From: JBIOWF01 sp044868295
GTDB lineage: Bacteria > Actinomycetota > Actinomycetes > Streptosporangiales > Streptosporangiaceae
Length of the DNA stretch: 19,156 bases
Assembly: GCA_044868295.1 (NCBI GenBank)
Contig: JBIOWF010000356.1
Coordinates: forward strand, 1 to 19,156
Reading direction: 5' to 3'
Part shown: in pieces, positions 1 to 6,538 of the stretch
Numbering within the stretch: position 1 is the stretch's first letter
How the letters are laid out: the number at the start of each line of letters is the position of its first letter
Position numbers and translations under genes: made by a program
Notes under the pieces: model-generated
What the model was told of the DNA's origin: nothing
The model's input: only the letters and a program-made list of their open reading frames with translations
Databases searched by the model: none

Positions 1-518
1 GCGAGGTGGCCACCGCGATGAAGCGCTCGGGCCCGGGTGAGACGCCGATCTATCTCCCGTTCCTGTACGGCTCGCCGCACGGCGACGCCATCGACGCGGC
101 CTTGGTCGGCATGCGCGGATGGCACACCAGGGAGGACATCCTCCGGGCCGTCGTCCAAGGGGTGGCGTTCAACCACCGCTATCACGTCGACGCCCTCCGG
201 GAACGCTTCGAGATCACCCGGCCGGCGCGGCTGTGCGGCGGCGGCGCCCGCAGTCACCTCTGGAGCCAGCTGCTCGCGGACCTTCTCGGGCTGAGCGTCG
301 AGGTCACCGACGCCGAGGAGGCGGGTGCGCGGGGAGCCGCGGTGCTCGCGGGCGTCGGCACCGGGCTCTACGCGGACATCGCCGACGGTGTCCGCCGCAC
401 GGTCCGGGTGCTGCGGCGCCACGAGCCCGACCCGGTCGCGTCCAGGGACCTCGACGTCGCCTACGACCGCTACCACGGCGTCGTCCGGTCGCTGCTCGGC
501 CTGTCCGGCTCCGGATAG
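1..518 (+). CDS. FGGY-family carbohydrate kinase, C-terminal part (5' truncated by window)
   Basis: The reading frame is open from the left edge to TAG at 516-518, so only about the last 170 residues are visible. The segment matches the C-terminal ATPase-fold domain of FGGY sugar kinases (xylulokinase/glycerol kinase superfamily), which phosphorylate sugars or polyols with ATP. Visible marks are the CGGGARSHLWSQLLADLLG adenosine-binding stretch, the following EEAGARGAAVLAG helix, and IYLPFLYGSPHG upstream. The substrate cannot be read from this part. The first GTG at position 6 is internal, not the true start. The last codons (LSGSG) are echoed in the DNA just downstream. No partner gene is visible on the plus strand; the next gene is a decayed regulator on the opposite strand. 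Confidence 0.85.
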   Translation, partial: EVATAMKRSGPGETPIYLPFLYGSPHGDAIDAALVGMRGWHTREDILRAVVQGVAFNHRYHVDALRERFEITRPARLCGGGARSHLWSQLLADLLGLSVEVTDAEEAGARGAAVLAGVGTGLYADIADGVRRTVRVLRRHEPDPVASRDLDVAYDRYHGVVRSLLGLSGSG

Positions 519-549
519 TCCGGTCTGTTCAGCCCGTCCGGCTCCGGAT
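503..549. repeat. 14-bp echo of the kinase 3' end
   Basis: GTCCGGCTCCGGAT occurs at 503-516, where it encodes the end of the kinase and runs into its TAG, and again exactly at 536-549. The offset is 33 bp. In the copy the stop codon is lost (GGATGG instead of GGATAG). Confidence 0.75.
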
Positions 550-558
550 GGGCGGTCG

Positions 559-603
559 CTGTTCAGCCTGTTCGGTCTGTTCAGCCTGTTCAGGCTGTTC
601 GGC
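559..603. repeat. 9-bp tandem repeat (CTGTTCNNN x5)
   Basis: CTGTTC recurs at 559, 568, 577, 586 and 595 with an exact 9-bp period (CTGTTCAGC, CTGTTCGGT, CTGTTCAGC, CTGTTCAGG, CTGTTCGGC). The array sits at the point where homology of the minus-strand MocR pseudogene stops, directly after its active-site lysine codon. It therefore probably marks the deletion or slippage junction that removed the rest of that gene. Confidence 0.8.
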
Positions 604-608
604 TCCGT

Positions 609-1502
609 CTTGCTCATCGATCCGATCGTGACGGCTCGCCGGATGCGCGGTTCGGGTGCCGGCCGGTCCCGCAGGTCGATGTCGCGCATGGTCTCGTCCG
701 TGATGACGGTCACCCGATGCCGGGCCGCCAGGTCCGCGACCTCCTGGCGGGTGCGGCGGTCCATCAGCGCTCCGGTCGGGTTCTGGAAGTCGGGCACGAG
801 ACAGGCGAGGCCTCCGGAGACGTCACGGAACGCCATGGCGAGCTGATCGGCGTCTCAGCCTTCGGTGGTGACGCGCAGCGGAGCGATCCGGCCGCCGAAT
901 CGCCGCAGCGCGGCCAGCGTGTCGAAGAAGGCGGGGCTCTCGACGGCCGTCCTGGTGGGGCGGAGATGGGCGACGAGCAGCGTGAGCGCGGCCCGCGCGC
1001 CGGAGGTGACCAGGATCTGGTCGGGCCGGGTCGCCAGTCCCTCCGCCGTGTACCGCTGGGCGATCAGCTCGCGCAGCTCGGGGAGCCCGGGATCCGGCTC
1101 CCCGTCCTCCAGCAGCAGGCGGCCCGACCGCTCCAGGGCACGGCGTACGGCGTCGACATAGGTGTCGTGTGGTGCGGCCGGGACGGCACGCCGCAGGTCG
1201 AGGAACGTGCCCGGCCGATCCACTTACAGCGGCGCGTACCGCTCGCCCAGGTCTTGCGGGAGCCGTACCGTGCTGGCGCTGCCGTGCCGGGTGACCAGCC
1301 ATCCTTCCGCGCGGAGCAGGGCCAGGGCGGCGGCGACCGTGCCACGGCTCACTCCGAGTTCCTGGGCCATCCGGCGCTCGGCGGGCAGCCGGTCGCCGAC
1401 CCTGACCCGCCCGTCGAGTACGGCGTCGCGTAGCGCGGTGACCAGCGCGTCGGTGAGCGATGTTCCGGGCCGGTGCCATCCGCGTAGAGTTTGGCCAAGC
1501 AT
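609..1502 (-). pseudogene. MocR/GntR-type regulator with aminotransferase domain, broken by two stops and 3' truncation
   Basis: Read on the minus strand in a single frame, three pieces join into one MocR-like protein. The first is a GntR winged helix (DRLPAERRMAQELGVSRGT, then AALALLRAEGWLVTRHG) ending at TAA 1226-1224. The second is an aminotransferase class I N-terminal part (QILVTSGARAALTLLVAHL) ending at TGA 857-855. The third contains CLVPDFQNPTGALM and ends IGSMSK, where K (codon 609-611) is the expected PLP lysine near residue 300. All pieces are in frame, so the stops are point nonsense changes. The last ~150 residues of the family are missing and replaced by the 9-bp repeat. ATG 1502 has no Shine-Dalgarno sequence; a TTG at 1520 is an alternative. 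A free winged-helix fragment (ending at 1224) could still be made. It is divergent from the decayed decarboxylase it probably controlled. Confidence 0.85.
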
Positions 1503-1528
1503 TGGTCCAGTTTGCCGCAATTGGACCA
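1503..1528. promoter_or_regulatory. MocR-type palindromic operator between divergent relics
   Basis: TGGTCCA (1503-1509) and its exact inverted copy TGGACCA (1522-1528) are separated by 12 bp. The site lies immediately upstream of the MocR ATG (1502) and about 36 bp before the decarboxylase start. Inverted or direct repeats of this kind in the shared intergenic region are the usual binding sites of MocR regulators. The assignment to this regulator is inferred from position. Confidence 0.5.
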
Positions 1529-1563
1529 GGACGGCGCTGGCCTCGGCTCCTTACCGTGGCCTC

Positions 1564-2092
1564 ATGCATCCGCTACTCCACGATGACCTCGCCGGCCTGC
1601 CCGGGCTGCTCGAACGAACACGGGCCTATGCCGTACGGATCCTGGCGGGCCTGGACGACGGCGGCCTATCTCGGGCCGCTGAGCGACGAGCCGGATTTCG
1701 TGCACTTGACGCCCGAGAACTCGCGGCGCCTGCGCGCGCTCTCCACATGGTTCGCGCTTGCCGCCTACGGGCGCGAGGGCCATGCCGAGATCGTCCAGCG
1801 CGACATCGCTCTCGCGACCCGGCTGGGCGAGCGGATCGCCGCGATGCCCGCCTACCGGCTGCTGGCACCCGTCCGGCTCAACGTGGCCTGCTTCACGCTC
1901 GCCACCGAGCCCGGACGTGCCGGAGAGCTCGTCGCGGCGATCATCGAGTCCGGCGAGACGTTCCTCACCCCGACCGTCTACGACGGCGTTCCGGCATTGC
2001 GGGCCGCATTCAGCGGCTGGCGCACCACGGAGACCGACGTCGACCGGGTGACCGGGGTCCTGGACCGATTGGGATCCAAGCTCGGCGGGTGA
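1564..2092 (+). pseudogene. PLP-dependent (group II-like) decarboxylase relic with central deletion and frameshift
   Basis: The first ~32 codons from ATG 1564 (MHPLLHDDLAGLPGLLERTR...) look like the N-terminus of actinobacterial group II PLP-dependent decarboxylases. From about 1660 the match jumps to another frame and to the C-terminal third: AAYLGPLSDEPDFVHLTP, then ENSRRLRALSTWFALAAYGR and PVRLNVACFTLA, ending at TGA 2090-2092. More than 200 residues are missing, including the PLP-binding HxxK region, so the product cannot be an active enzyme. The junction lies within GACGACGGCGGCCTATC near 1655-1670. Upstream there is no clear ribosome site. The neighbour is a divergent MocR relic, a common regulator-enzyme pairing, so both partners seem to have decayed together. 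Confidence 0.8.
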
Positions 2093-2104
2093 CCTGGTCG
2101 CCGG

Positions 2105-2695
2105 TCAGGTGCGGACGAGCGGGGTGTCGACGAGATGCTCGGCCAGGAACCAGGCCTGGAGCTCACCCGTCCGGATCACGTCGGAGACCAGCAGGTCGTT
2201 GGTCCCGTCGTCGCCCTTCTCCGCGGCCCGGGCGGCGGCGTCGTGGGTCGCGATGAGGATCGTCTCGTGCGCCTCCAGGAGGCGGGAGAGCATGGCCGGC
2301 ACCTCTTCGACACCGTCCGGCGGCCGGGGGATCACGGTCATCTCGGCCACCTGGCGTGGATCGCCGACCGCGACGCCGCCGAGTGTCTGCACCCGCTCCG
2401 CGATGCGGTCGATCAGTTCGAGCTGCTCGCCCGCGTGCTTGTCCAGGAGCAGATGCAGCTGGTAGAAGGTCGGGCCCCGCATCAGCCAGTGATGCTTCTT
2501 GTAGAGACTGTAGAGGATCTGAGAATCGGCCAGGATCTGGTTGAGCCGCTGGCAGGAGTACATCCTGGTCTCCTGCGGCAGCCCGACGGGGAACTGCCGC
2601 ACCGTGCCGAACTCCTGGAGCTGTGTCCCCTTCTGGTGGAGCCACGGCTGGCTGCCGCCAGCGCGCTGGGCCTTGGTCGAATGCTTGACGGCCAC
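2105..2695 (-). CDS. dps: Dps-family DNA-binding ferritin-like protein
   Basis: This 196-residue protein belongs to the Dps/ferritin-like family: cytoplasmic dodecamers that oxidise Fe(II) with peroxide, store iron and coat DNA under stress. All five ferroxidase ligands are present with the E. coli Dps spacing: H69 (in KKHHWLMRG), H81, D85, D96 and E100 (DRIAER). The helix pattern HWxMRGxxFxxLH is clear. The N-terminus has a ~40-residue basic extension (K4, K8, R11, K22, R33), as in Dps proteins that bind DNA through their tail. Start: GTG 2695, with GAGGAG seven bases upstream. A downstream neighbour in the same direction is lacking, so it is probably a single-gene unit. The convergent relic gene ends 12 bp away. 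I see no sigma-B-type promoter upstream. Confidence 0.93.
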   Translation of the reverse strand: MAVKHSTKAQRAGGSQPWLHQKGTQLQEFGTVRQFPVGLPQETRMYSCQRLNQILADSQILYSLYKKHHWLMRGPTFYQLHLLLDKHAGEQLELIDRIAERVQTLGGVAVGDPRQVAEMTVIPRPPDGVEEVPAMLSRLLEAHETILIATHDAAARAAEKGDDGTNDLLVSDVIRTGELQAWFLAEHLVDTPLVRT

Positions 2696-2998
2696 GTTCG
2701 TCTCCTCGATTTCAGGCCGGCACCCCCCGACGATGGGTGCCGATCACCATGAGTCTGCCGCCCGCCGTCTAAGGCTCACCCCCGAAAGATGTCCTGATAT
2801 GGCCATTAATGCCCTGCTGGGTGACGTGTGTGACGTGTGCGGGTGACCATCTTCTGAAGGACATGCGCGCCCGGAAACGTTTGAGATCCGTGGAGGGGAA
2901 AGAGCTCTAAGGGCACGGCAGAGCTCTGAGGACACGGCCACCCACCGCCACGTGTGTGAGGAGCAGCGCGACAACGACCCGATCTGGGGGCGGTATCC
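2696..2998. other. Divergent intergenic region between dps and chaB
   Basis: This is about 300 bp without a convincing gene. It contains two short tandem repeats: TGACGTGTG twice at 2822-2839, and a 19-bp unit twice at 2901-2938. An 8-bp palindrome AAACGTTT (2875-2882) overlaps a GTTT that is followed after 13 nt by GGGAAA, a poor sigma-B-like match. It must hold the promoters of both stress-type genes. Confidence 0.5.
2901..2938. repeat. 19-bp imperfect tandem duplication upstream of chaB
   Basis: AGAGCTCTAAGGGCACGGC (2901-2919) is followed directly by AGAGCTCTGAGGACACGGC (2920-2938). The two copies differ at two positions. Each contains the palindrome AGAGCTCT. The repeat lies about 60-100 bp upstream of the chaB start, where an operator could sit. 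Confidence 0.75.
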
Positions 2999-3391
2999 AT
3001 GCCAGCACGCGAAGAACTGCCATCGACCCTGCAGCGTTCGCCGAAGGAGGCGCGCGAGACCTGGATCAAGGCGCACGACTCCGCCGTCAAGACGTACGGC
3101 GAGGGCGAGCGGGCCCACCGGACCGCGTTCGCCGCGCTCAAGCACTCATTCGAGAAGGTGGGCGACCACTGGGAGAAGAAGGCCAGGCGCGGACCATCTG
3201 ACGAGCGGGCGGAGAAGAGCACTCCCCGGTCCGGGAAGACCGCGGAGGGCGTGGACGCCCACGCGTCCAAGCAGCATCTCTATGACGTCGCGTCCCGCCT
3301 TGGCGTCGCGGGCAGGTCCAAGATGACCAAGGACCAGCTCGTCGACGCGATCAAGAAGGCCAACCGCCGCGCGACCGCCAAGGCCCGCTAG
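2999..3391 (+). CDS. chaB: ChaB-domain protein with C-terminal Rho_N-like domain
   Basis: Residues ~5-62 match the ChaB family: LPSTLQRSPKEARETWIKAH, then GEGERAHRTAFAALKHSF and the terminal GDHWEKK. ChaB in E. coli is linked to the ChaA cation antiporter, but its molecular role is unclear. In actinobacteria similar small proteins are often stress-related (known association, not shown here). After a charged linker, residues ~90-124 (SKQHLYDVASRLGVAGRSKM, then TKDQLVDAIKKAN) resemble the Rho N-terminal/SAP-like helical fold that binds nucleic acid. The tail is rich in Lys and Arg, suggesting nucleic acid contact. Start: ATG 2999, with GGGGGCGG upstream. At 130 residues it is longer than single-domain ChaB (~76) because of the added domain. 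It is transcribed away from dps. Confidence 0.9.
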   Translation: MPAREELPSTLQRSPKEARETWIKAHDSAVKTYGEGERAHRTAFAALKHSFEKVGDHWEKKARRGPSDERAEKSTPRSGKTAEGVDAHASKQHLYDVASRLGVAGRSKMTKDQLVDAIKKANRRATAKAR

Positions 3392-3437
3392 AGAGCCCAG
3401 CCCCGTTGCTGCGATGACGTCTGTCGTGGAGGAGGGG

Positions 3438-4367
3438 TCACCGCGTTGCTGCGCCGAGCGCCAGCTCGGACGCCTTGAGCACGTCCTCGACCGGGACGTC
3501 CGCGGGATCGTCGCCCCGGCGGACGACCTGGTGGCGGCCTCCGTTCTGAGGCGGACCCCATCGGGAGGGCGACTCGGCCCCGAAGACGACGACCGACGGC
3601 GTGCCGTACGCGGTGGCGAGATGGGCGACGCCGGTGTCGCCGCTGATGACGAGTCGGGCGCCGGCGACCAGGGCGCACAGCTCCCGCAGAGAGGTACGGC
3701 CGGCGAGCACGAGCCGGGGAGGCAGCAGCGCTCCGGTCCCCACGAGCAGGGCGAGTGGCCGCTCCCGCTTGACGCCGGTGACGACGACAGGCCGGCCGTC
3801 GCCCATGACGGCACGGGCGACCTCGGCGAACCGCTCCGCCGGCCAGCGCCGAGCCGGGTCCTTGGCGCCGGGGTGGATGACCACGGCTCCCGGCGCAGGG
3901 CTGTTGACCATGGGAATGGGCAGCCTCAGATCATCCGGATCGGCGGGCAGGCCGTACCATTCGACCAGCTCGCACCACCTGCGCACCTCATGCGTTTCGT
4001 GCGCCCAGCTCGGCCCCTTCATCCACGGCACATCGTCGTTCGCGTAGGCCCACAGCCTGCGTGGCCGCATGGCGAGCAGGACACGGTGGCTTTCCGGACC
4101 GCGGCCGTGCAGGTTCACGGCGAGATCCGGCTCCGGTGGAAGGCCGGAGTCCGGGTCCGCCGTCCCCGGCCAGGCGAACGGCTGCACGCCGTACGCGGGC
4201 AGGAGCCGGTCCACGGCGCCGGTCAGCGCGACCAGATCGCGCAGCTCCGGGGGGCAGGCGAGCACGACCCGGAAGCCGCCGCGGCGCAGCGCACGCAGGG
4301 CGGGTACGGCGGTCAGCAGGTCGCCGAGCCCGAGCGCGCGCAGAGCCAGGGCTGTCATCACGGCCAT
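3438..4367 (-). CDS. Glycosyltransferase family 9 (heptosyltransferase-like)
   Basis: This 309-residue GT-B protein resembles GT9 heptosyltransferases, which move ADP-heptose or a related sugar to a cell-envelope acceptor. Visible features are an N-terminal ALGLGDLLTAVPALRALRR loop, the nucleotide-sugar motif IHPGAKDPARRWPAERFAEV at about 185-205, and the conserved C-terminal GDTGVAHLATAYGTPSVVVF with SPSRWGPP. I chose ATG 4367 because GAGGAG lies six bases upstream; a longer frame to 4388 lacks support. The start overlaps the end of the SDR relic by 10 bp, so the gene is the last member of a minus-strand operon with the GT4 gene. No Gram-negative LPS is expected in this organism, so the acceptor is more likely an actinobacterial glycan or secondary metabolite (inferred). 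Confidence 0.88.
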   Translation of the reverse strand: MAVMTALALRALGLGDLLTAVPALRALRRGGFRVVLACPPELRDLVALTGAVDRLLPAYGVQPFAWPGTADPDSGLPPEPDLAVNLHGRGPESHRVLLAMRPRRLWAYANDDVPWMKGPSWAHETHEVRRWCELVEWYGLPADPDDLRLPIPMVNSPAPGAVVIHPGAKDPARRWPAERFAEVARAVMGDGRPVVVTGVKRERPLALLVGTGALLPPRLVLAGRTSLRELCALVAGARLVISGDTGVAHLATAYGTPSVVVFGAESPSRWGPPQNGGRHQVVRRGDDPADVPVEDVLKASELALGAATR

Positions 4368-4591
4368 GAGGTCTCCTCGGCCGGGCACACCACGAGCTCA
4401 CGGAGCTCGTGGCCCGGAGGCCTGGTCAGCGCGAACATCACCGCCTGTGCCACGTCGGCGGGATCGTTGAGCTTGGCGTCGGCGGGCGGCCTGTACTTAT
4501 CGCCGCGACCCTCGAAGAACGCGGTCCGCACGCCGCCGGGGATCAGCAGCGTCACGCCGACCTGCCCGGCGAGGGTGATCAGCACTCTCAC
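4358..4591 (-). pseudogene. SDR (short-chain dehydrogenase) relic: N-terminus fused in frame to C-terminus
   Basis: From GTG 4591 the frame reads VRVLIT, the first beta strand of a Rossmann SDR, then continues directly as LAGQVGVTLLIPGGVRTAFF, then LNDPADVAQAVMFALTRPPG and the terminal LVVCPAEETSWP, which are SDR C-terminal features. The glycine-rich TGxxxGxG loop, the Ser-Tyr-Lys catalytic region and ~150 residues between are absent. The fusion is in frame, leaving a 77-residue ORF. Its start overlaps the GT4 stop (GTGA) and its end overlaps the GT9 start by 10 bp, so translational coupling through the operon is preserved. It cannot be a dehydrogenase. It may be a neutral relic or may serve only as a coupling bridge. 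A much longer upstream extension of this frame (to 4912) runs antisense within the GT4 gene frame and is not coding. Confidence 0.8.
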
Positions 4592-5796
4592 GACGCGCTC
4601 CTTTCCATACTCCTGCCGGTGAGGACCCGGTTGTAGGTGGCAAGGGTCTCCGCGGCGATTCGCGGCCACGTGTAGCGGGCCTTGGCCCGGTCCGCCCCGG
4701 CGATGCCGAAGGCGGTGCGCCGTACGGGATCGTCGAGCAGTTTCCGCAGGGCGCCGGCCAGCGCGACAGGTTGTCGCGGCGGGACGAGCAGGCCGGTCAC
4801 CTCGTGGACGACGGTCTCCTTCTGGCCGCCCACCGCGGACGCGACCACCGGGATTCCGCAGGCCATCGCCTCCAGGGTGACCAAGCCGAACGGCTCGTAC
4901 CACGGCACGCACACCACGGCGTCGGCGGAGCGGATCAGCCCGGGGACCAGGTCCCGGCTCACCTGGCCGAGGAAGCGCACCCGGTCGGCCACGCCGGCCT
5001 CTTCGGCCTTCCGCCGCAGCCGGGTCATCTCGGGGTCGTGGTGCAGCCCGGCGAGTGCGAGGCCGCCCGCGACGACCAGTTCGGCGTCCGTGACGTACTG
5101 GAGGGCCTGGATGATCGTCTCGATTCCCTTGCGCGGCACGAGCCGGCTGATCGAGAGCAGGCGCGGTCGCGATGGCCGTTCCAGGGGCGCCACGCGCGCG
5201 TTGAACACGCTGACGTCCACTCCGCAGGGCACCACCCGGGTCGTACGGCGCGGCACGTTCATCCGGATCAGCTCGTCGACCTCGCCGGAGCAGGTGGCGA
5301 TGACGGCGTCCACGCGCCGGCCGATCTCGCTCTCTGCCTTGATCCGCTCACGAGGGCTGGTGTCGGCCGCCCCTTGGTTGCGGCGTTTCACGGTGCCGAG
5401 CGCGTGGAAGGTGTGGACGACCGGGACACGCGAATCCTCCACCGCGGCCAGCGCGGCGAGGCCGCTCATCCAGAAGTGGCTGTGCACGATGTCGGGCCGC
5501 TCGAAGAGCCACCGGTCGTGCAGCGCCTTCCCGAACTGCGGGATCCAAGGGAGGATCTCGTCCTTCGGGATCTCCGCGGCCGGTCCGGCGGGCACGTACA
5601 CCACTTTCACCCCAGGAGCGAACGGGACCTCCTCCGGGAGGTGCTCGCCGTCCCTGCGGGTGTAGACGGTCACCTGGTGGCCGAGCAGGGCGATCTCCCG
5701 CGCCAGTGCCGCCACGTGGACGTTCTGGCCGCCCGCGTCGACGCCGCCGAGCGTGGCCAGCGGACTGGCGTGTTCGGAAACCATCGCTATCTTCAC
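4588..5796 (-). CDS. Glycosyltransferase family 4 (sucrose-phosphate synthase/MshA-like)
   Basis: This 402-residue GT-B retaining glycosyltransferase is complete. The N-terminal donor/acceptor loop is LATLGGVDAGGQNVHVAALA. A DIVHSHFWMSGLAA strand follows at about 105. The C-terminal domain begins with LLSISRLVPRKGIETIIQAL and contains EPFGLVTLEAMACGIPVVAS, with the E-x7-E nucleotide-sugar signature. Members use NDP-sugars such as UDP-GlcNAc, UDP-Glc or GDP-Man; the exact donor is not readable. Start: GTG 5796 with an excellent ribosome site (GGAGGTGATC six bases upstream), overlapping the stop of the preceding GT4 relic. Its stop overlaps the SDR relic start. The operon order GT4 relic, GT4, SDR relic, GT9 suggests a former glycan assembly pathway of which two transferases remain. 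Confidence 0.9.
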   Translation of the reverse strand: MKIAMVSEHASPLATLGGVDAGGQNVHVAALAREIALLGHQVTVYTRRDGEHLPEEVPFAPGVKVVYVPAGPAAEIPKDEILPWIPQFGKALHDRWLFERPDIVHSHFWMSGLAALAAVEDSRVPVVHTFHALGTVKRRNQGAADTSPRERIKAESEIGRRVDAVIATCSGEVDELIRMNVPRRTTRVVPCGVDVSVFNARVAPLERPSRPRLLSISRLVPRKGIETIIQALQYVTDAELVVAGGLALAGLHHDPEMTRLRRKAEEAGVADRVRFLGQVSRDLVPGLIRSADAVVCVPWYEPFGLVTLEAMACGIPVVASAVGGQKETVVHEVTGLLVPPRQPVALAGALRKLLDDPVRRTAFGIAGADRAKARYTWPRIAAETLATYNRVLTGRSMERSAS

Positions 5797-5998
5797 CGGA
5801 TCACCTCCAGGAGCAGCCGATCCCAGTCGCCCAGGAACCGGTCCAGCACGTAGCGGTCGAGAGCCGCGGCGCGGGCCGTCTTGCTTCGACGGCCTCGGTC
5901 GACGCGAGCACCGCGACCGGCATGCCGAGCATCATGGCCTCCAGCAGGGAGAGCACGAGCGACGTCCACCGGTTGGGGTGGACGTAGACCCGTCGGCG
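5793..5998 (-). pseudogene. GT4-type glycosyltransferase relic (C-terminal pieces only)
   Basis: On the minus strand, one frame from ~5998 reads RRRVYVHPNRWTSLVLSLLE, then AMMLGMPVAVLASTEAVEAR, the conserved donor-binding core of a GT4 enzyme. At about 5880 the match switches frame to ARAAALDRYVLDRFLGDWDR ending LLLEVIR, the typical C-terminal helix, with stop TGA 5795-5793. Roughly 35 residues are missing at the switch and the whole N-terminal domain is absent. The 5998-6149 stretch is open in the second frame (ALLTDLTHLAAAAGIPIADP) but I cannot assign it; it may be a fragment of another deleted gene. The end still provides the ribosome site and overlapping stop/start for the intact GT4 gene, which may explain why it survives. 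Confidence 0.75.
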
Positions 5999-6240
5999 GC
6001 AGGCAGGGACGCCCGGAAGCCGGGCGGACGCGGGTGCTCAGGCCCGCGTCCGGATACGGATCTGCGATGGGGATGCCTGCCGCGGCGGCGAGATGAGTGA
6101 GATCAGTGAGCAGCGCAGCCCCGTGGCTGCCGGTGTCCAACGGACTCAACCTCCATGACGGCGCACGTCATCACTGGAGGCACCTGCGTCTTAGGCACCG
6201 GTTCTCCCTCCATTTCCCAGGAGATGACCCCCAAACCTCG

Positions 6241-6265
6241 GTTTCGGGACAAAGGCCCCGGGCAG
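6241..6265 (+). promoter_or_regulatory. Candidate sigma-B/F-type promoter of the BON-phosphoesterase operon
   Basis: GTTT (6241-6244), 15 nt, GGGCAG (6260-6265). Actinobacterial sigma-B/F promoters follow a GNNT, 14-16 nt, GGGTA-type pattern. The last base pairs deviate (CAG for TAT/TAC). It lies 27 bp before the BON start. Confidence 0.35.
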
Positions 6266-6292
6266 GCACTCAATGAACATAGGGGGAGGCAC

Positions 6293-6538
6293 ATGGAGAC
6301 GCCGCAGTATGTCGCGGCCCGCATACAACGGGCACTGGCGGAAGACGAGCGGAGCAACGAGCTCGGCATCCGGGTCGATGTGCGGGGCGACCACGTCTTC
6401 CTGCGTGGACAGGTGTCCGGAGACACGCATCTCCATCTGATCGAGGAAGTCGCGCGCGAGGCCGCTCCCGGCCTGACGGTCCACAACGAGGTCACGCTGG
6501 TCGAGGTGCGCGAGCCGGGGATGGAGGAACACCTGTGA
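6293..6538 (+). CDS. BON-domain protein
   Basis: This 81-residue protein consists of a single BON domain: a first helix (VAARIQRALAEDER), then the strand-turn-strand VDVRGDHVFLRGQVSGDT, a helix (HLIEEVAREAAPG) and the final strand LTVHNEVTLVEV. BON domains bind phospholipid or other hydrophobic ligands and recur in stress proteins such as OsmY. No signal peptide is seen, so it is probably cytoplasmic. Start: ATG 6293, backed by GGGGGAGG four bases upstream; the longer frame from 6155 has no such site and no conservation. The stop overlaps the GTG of the phosphoesterase by 4 bp, so the two are co-translated. A sigma-B-like promoter candidate lies just upstream. Confidence 0.85.
   Translation: METPQYVAARIQRALAEDERSNELGIRVDVRGDHVFLRGQVSGDTHLHLIEEVAREAAPGLTVHNEVTLVEVREPGMEEHL

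Noticed and set aside
855..857. TGA in the MocR relic as selenocysteine or recoded codon
   Set aside because: There is no cysteine-type position at this site in the family. A second stop (TAA) and a 3' truncation also disable the gene, so decay is simpler.
823..1569. Long minus-strand ORF of 248 codons over the MocR region
   Set aside because: It is rich in Arg, Pro and Ala and low in complexity, and shows no domain. The winged-helix and aminotransferase motifs lie in a different frame.
2744..3270. Minus-strand ORFs opposite chaB
   Set aside because: They show no domain, and the plus strand encodes a clear ChaB protein with a ribosome site.
4592..4912. N-terminal extension of the SDR-relic frame up to 4912
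   Set aside because: It lies within the intact GT4 gene in another frame and reads as Arg/Gly/Pro-rich shadow sequence. The GTG at 4591 with the GTGA overlap is the real start.
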